Shown here one piece after another: positions 60,776-64,000 of a stretch of 64,000 nucleotides of DNA. Under the pieces are notes generated by a model. That model ran no database searches. It saw only the letters and a program-made list of their open reading frames with translations, and was not told the origin of the DNA. The stretch comes from Pseudomonadota bacterium. Its GTDB lineage: Bacteria > Desulfobacterota > Desulfobulbia > Desulfobulbales > Desulfocapsaceae. The first letter of the stretch is position 1, and every line of letters begins with the position of its first letter. The DNA is taken from assembly GCA_023412495.1 (NCBI GenBank), contig JAEYNP010000042.1:62001-126000 (forward strand), written 5' to 3'. A program made the position numbers and the translations under genes.

Positions 60776-61693
60776 ATGAACGGCGATCAGCGGCAGAGAC
60801 TTGCGGCACTCGTTTCGCAGCCGGTGAAGTGGGACTGCCCCCTTGACCGCTACACCTCCTTTGCCATCGGCGGCCCGGCCGAGGCGATCGCCGTGGTCGA
60901 TTTCTGCCGGGAGCTGCAGCCCCTGCTTGCTTTCCTGGGCAGTGAACGGATCCCCTGGCGGGTAATTGGCCGGGGCACCAACCTTCTGGTAAGCGATGCC
61001 GGCTTTGCCGGGGTCATAGTGATCCTCGGCGGAGAATTCGAGCAGTTCGGCGAAACTGCGGTGGACGACGAGATGGTTGTGGTTGCGGCCGGCGGGGCCT
61101 GCGGCCTCGCCAGGCTGGCGATGGAATGTGCGGCAATGGGCCTTGCCGGCCTGGAATTTGCCTGCGGCATCCCCGGCACGGTCGGCGGGGGAGTCATCAT
61201 GAACGCCGGTGCCTGGGGGAAAGATATGGCGGCCATCCTGAGAAGCGTGACGGTAGTGACGCCGGACCGGGAAGAGAAGCTCTTCAGGCAGGAACTGGAT
61301 TTTACCTACCGTGCCTGGCCGGGATTCGCCCGCTATCTGGGGCAGGGGGTCGTTGCCCGTATTGAACTGACTCTGGAGCGCGGGGAAGCCGCCACCATCC
61401 AGGCGCGGTGCAAAGAGTTGCAGGACCGGCGCAGGGCCGCGCAACCGCCGGGGAAAAGCGCCGGGTCCTTTTTCAAAAACCCGCCCGCAGACAGCGCCGG
61501 CCGCCTGATCGAGGCCAGCGGCCTGAAGGGGACGAGAATCGGCGGGGCCATGGTTTCCGAAGTGCACGGCAATTTTATCATCAACACCGGCAACGCTGCG
61601 GCGGGCGACGTCCTGCGCCTGATGCAGTTCGTCCAGGAAAAAGTGAAAAAAGACTGCGGCGTCATGCTCGAGCCCGAAGTGCATTTTATCTGA
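60776..61693 (+). CDS. murB: UDP-N-acetylenolpyruvoylglucosamine reductase MurB
   Basis: This 305-residue FAD enzyme reduces the enolpyruvyl group. AGGAGAAACTGACGGC precedes the ATG. It shows YTSFAIGGPAEAI, IGRGTNLLVSDAGFAGVIV, GIPGTVGGGVIMNAGAWG and the catalytic Ser region GKSAGSFFKNPPADSAGRLI. It is the short, type-I-like form. No ddl gene follows; ftsQ comes directly. Confidence 0.95.
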   Translation: MNGDQRQRLAALVSQPVKWDCPLDRYTSFAIGGPAEAIAVVDFCRELQPLLAFLGSERIPWRVIGRGTNLLVSDAGFAGVIVILGGEFEQFGETAVDDEMVVVAAGGACGLARLAMECAAMGLAGLEFACGIPGTVGGGVIMNAGAWGKDMAAILRSVTVVTPDREEKLFRQELDFTYRAWPGFARYLGQGVVARIELTLERGEAATIQARCKELQDRRRAAQPPGKSAGSFFKNPPADSAGRLIEASGLKGTRIGGAMVSEVHGNFIINTGNAAAGDVLRLMQFVQEKVKKDCGVMLEPEVHFI

Positions 61694-61695
61694 AA

Positions 61696-62709
61696 ATGAT
61701 CATGAGACCCCACGGACTCAAAAAGATCGTTGCGCGACTTTCCGGCAGGAAGCAGGTTCGGAGCACCTACGTTAAGACCGAGGTGCGGATACATGCCGGA
61801 CCGGTGAGCCAGGACAGCCTCCAGGCCAGGCGCCGGCGCCTGGCGCAATGGAAAAAACGGTTCCAGAAAAAGAGACCGGCCAACGAGCCGGAAGGGTACG
61901 GCCGGCCCACAGGCCCCAAAAGCAGGGTGAGATGGTATGCTGGACTGCTCGCGGCCCTGGCCGCGGCAATCGCCCTCTTCTGGGGGATGAATGTTCCGGA
62001 AATGGTGCTCAGGGAGATGCAATCCATCGCTTTTTTCAAAGTGGGCGGGATGGAAATTTCTGGTAATCGCATGGTGCCGAAAGAGAAGTTGCAGGAGGCC
62101 TCTGGCATAATCCCGCGCCAGACCAGCCTGATCGGTCTGGACACCGCCAGGATAGAGGCGCAGCTGGCGGCTGTGTACTGGGTAAAACGGGCGGAGGTGA
62201 CGAGAGAGTGGCCCTCGGACGTGCGGATCACCATCGAGGAGAATATCCCGGTGGCCATCCTGTGCACGCCGCAGGCCCAGGATGGGCCGCTGCAGTATAT
62301 CGACCAGAAAGGAACAGTCATCATGCCGGTTCCGGCCGGGGCGGATGTGGATTTTCCGGTGATCACCGGACTTATGGAGCTTGCTGAACCGCAGCAACGG
62401 GAGAAATCGCTGGCCGATGCGCTGATCTTTCTCAAGAAGGTCGCCTCCAACGATCCCCACTTGCCGGCCCCGTCGATCTCCGAGATCCACGTGAATCAGG
62501 TTGGTGAAATCGTAGTGTATATGGTGGAATATCCATTCCCAATTTTCTTCGGAAGTGGTAACACTAGCCAGAAATATTCCCGGCTGGTCCAGGTGCTGAG
62601 AGCGCTCTACAAAAAGCCGAATGCCAAGGAACTGCTGTCGCAGATTGAATATATTCAGATGGATTATTTGAACGACAAGGTGCTCGTTGCCCAGGGCGGC
62701 TCGAGCTGA
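61696..62709 (+). CDS. ftsQ: Cell division protein FtsQ (POTRA domain)
   Basis: The product has 337 residues from ATG 61696, 2 nt after murB; a longer frame extending back into murB is rejected. A long basic cytoplasmic region (~residues 1-75, ARRRRLAQWKKRFQKKRPA) precedes one helix (WYAGLLAALAAAIALFWGM). A POTRA domain (FFKVGGMEISGNRMVPKEKL..LIGLDTARIEAQLAAVYWVK) and the FtsQ beta domain follow. Confidence 0.9.
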   Translation: MIMRPHGLKKIVARLSGRKQVRSTYVKTEVRIHAGPVSQDSLQARRRRLAQWKKRFQKKRPANEPEGYGRPTGPKSRVRWYAGLLAALAAAIALFWGMNVPEMVLREMQSIAFFKVGGMEISGNRMVPKEKLQEASGIIPRQTSLIGLDTARIEAQLAAVYWVKRAEVTREWPSDVRITIEENIPVAILCTPQAQDGPLQYIDQKGTVIMPVPAGADVDFPVITGLMELAEPQQREKSLADALIFLKKVASNDPHLPAPSISEIHVNQVGEIVVYMVEYPFPIFFGSGNTSQKYSRLVQVLRALYKKPNAKELLSQIEYIQMDYLNDKVLVAQGGSS

Positions 62710-62716
62710 TGATACC

Positions 62717-63997
62717 ATGGATGATAACAGCGTAAAAACGGTAGCCAAAGAACTCGATATTGTCAGTCGTCCGATGGACGCCGGCCAGGAACAGGGCGAA
62801 CTGGTAGTCGGCCTCGATATCGGCACGACCAAGATCTGCTGCGTGGTGGGCGAGGTCTTTGATAACCGGGTCGAAATCATCGGAACGGGCACCGTCCCGT
62901 CGAAAGGTTTGAAAAAGGGCGTGGTCGTCAATATCGAGAGCACGGTCAACTCGATCAAGCAGGCGGTGGCGTTCGCCGAAGAATCTGCCGGTTGCGACCT
63001 GCGGTCGAACTACGTCTACGTGGGGATCGCCGGCAACCACATCAAAGGCTTCAACAGTCCGGGAATTCTCGCCATCAACAATCGCGAAATAAAACAGGCC
63101 GACATCGACGAGGTCATCGCTGCCGCCCGGACCGTGAAGATCTCCGAGAACCAGCGGATCATCCACGTGATGCCCCAGGAGTACATGGTCGACGACCATA
63201 CCGGCATCCAGAACCCTATCGGCATGACGGGCGTGAGGCTGGTGACCAACGTCCACATCGTTACGGCCGATATCGGCGCCGTCCATAACCTCGTGACCTG
63301 CTGCAACAAGGCAGGCCTCGAGGTGGCGGAGCTGGTCCTGGAATCGATCGCTTCCGCCCATGCCGTCCTCAGCAAGGACGAGATGGAACTCGGGGTGGCG
63401 CTCATTGATATCGGCGGCGGCACCACCGACCTGGCCGTCTTCTGCGACGGCACCATCCGCCACACATGCGAGATAGGCCTCGGCGGCCATAACCTGACCA
63501 ACGACCTGTCGGTAGGCCTGCGCACTCCCCTGCAGGAGGCGGAGCGCCTCAAGGAAGACTTCGGCGGGGCGATCTCTTCGGTCATCAAGCCGAACCTGGT
63601 GGTCGACGTGCCCACAGTGGGCGACCGGGAGCCGCGCAAGGTCACCCAGAAGGTCCTGGTGGATATCCTCGAGGCCCGGATCATCGAGATCCTCGAGATC
63701 ATCGATCGGGAGCTGATCGCCTCGGGCCAGAAGACCAAGATCAACGGCGGCATTGTACTGACCGGGGGGACGGCGCTCTTGACAAATCTGGCGGAGCTGG
63801 CCGAGCAGATCTTCGATCTGCCGGTGCGGATCGGCTACCCGACCGGCTTGACCGGCAAGATCGGCGAACTGCAGAATCCGCGCTGTACCACTGCGGCCGG
63901 CTTAGTCCTTTTTGGCAGGAAAAAGCAGGCAGTCATGGGCCGGCAGGATGTCAATGTGATGAGCCGGGTCAAGGAATGGTTTAAAAAAATGATGTGA
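62717..63997 (+). CDS. ftsA: Cell division protein FtsA
   Basis: The product has 426 residues from ATG 62717; a start 30 nt upstream lies in ftsQ. This actin-like ATPase tethers FtsZ to the membrane. It shows VGLDIGTTKICCVVGEVF, the SHS2/1C region, ALIDIGGGTTDLAVF (phosphate 2), VLTGGTALLTNLAEL (adenosine motif) and a C-terminal amphipathic membrane helix (MSRVKEWFKKMM). ftsZ is expected just past the window. Confidence 0.96.
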   Translation: MDDNSVKTVAKELDIVSRPMDAGQEQGELVVGLDIGTTKICCVVGEVFDNRVEIIGTGTVPSKGLKKGVVVNIESTVNSIKQAVAFAEESAGCDLRSNYVYVGIAGNHIKGFNSPGILAINNREIKQADIDEVIAAARTVKISENQRIIHVMPQEYMVDDHTGIQNPIGMTGVRLVTNVHIVTADIGAVHNLVTCCNKAGLEVAELVLESIASAHAVLSKDEMELGVALIDIGGGTTDLAVFCDGTIRHTCEIGLGGHNLTNDLSVGLRTPLQEAERLKEDFGGAISSVIKPNLVVDVPTVGDREPRKVTQKVLVDILEARIIEILEIIDRELIASGQKTKINGGIVLTGGTALLTNLAELAEQIFDLPVRIGYPTGLTGKIGELQNPRCTTAAGLVLFGRKKQAVMGRQDVNVMSRVKEWFKKMM

Positions 63998-64000
63998 GAA

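Overview
The window is 64 kb of moderately high-G+C bacterial chromosome. It looks like a Gram-negative, Desulfobacterota-like bacterium. This is an inference from gene content: an NADP-type glutamate dehydrogenase, an AmmeMemoRadiSam radical-SAM enzyme, a Bpt-type aminoacyl transferase, a tiny SelW-like selenoprotein, TolC/HlyD efflux genes and a full dcw cluster. No rRNA or other decisive taxonomic marker is present.

Layout. 1-9 kb: a 5'-truncated receiver/PEP-pyruvate-binding protein, gdhA, bpt, a small unknown gene, amrS, a membrane protein and rarA. 9.5-14.5 kb: a four-gene TolC-HlyD-ABC ATPase-permease export operon. 14.7-17.2 kb: an SLC13-type transporter and a small membrane protein. 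17.5-19.5 kb: minCDE. 19.7-25.4 kb: a three-gene minus-strand signalling operon (cNMP-binding/HEAT-like, HEAT-like, HD-GYP). 25.97-35.85 kb: an integrated element of about 9.9 kb flanked by two complete tRNA-Arg(TCG) genes. It carries a tyrosine integrase, a histidine kinase, a chain of overlapping phage-type small genes with a BRO antirepressor, an orphan T7-polymerase-like exonuclease domain, a primase-polymerase/helicase and a serine recombinase, but no virion genes, so it looks like a phage satellite. 36-48.6 kb: an IS remnant, dgt, a UGA-encoded selenoprotein, a DtxR-type regulator, recN, a PP-loop tRNA-sulfurtransferase-like gene, a dus gene, then cca-rlmE-yebC-ruvC-ruvA-ruvB-panB. 48.9-64 kb: the dcw division/cell-wall cluster from mraZ to ftsA. 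ftsZ would be expected just beyond the window.

The most notable observations are these. (1) The ftsI-position gene keeps the FtsI N-terminal fold and a PASTA domain but has lost SxxK, SxN and KTG, so it reads as a pseudo-transpeptidase. ftsW is also missing from the cluster. (2) A 76-residue SelW/Rdx-like selenoprotein at 37540-37770 has an in-frame TGA and a compact SECIS-like hairpin with a GGUCU loop; ordinary ORF calling misses it. (3) The genomic island duplicates a whole tRNA gene including its -10 box. The left copy has lost its -35 box, and 21/22-identical putative integrase arm sites lie just inside both ends. (4) A 145-bp palindromic element supplies the TAG stop codons of two convergent genes, and a related shorter hairpin supplies the stop of the selenoprotein gene. 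(5) MurE and MurF are fused in one polypeptide of about 1010 residues.
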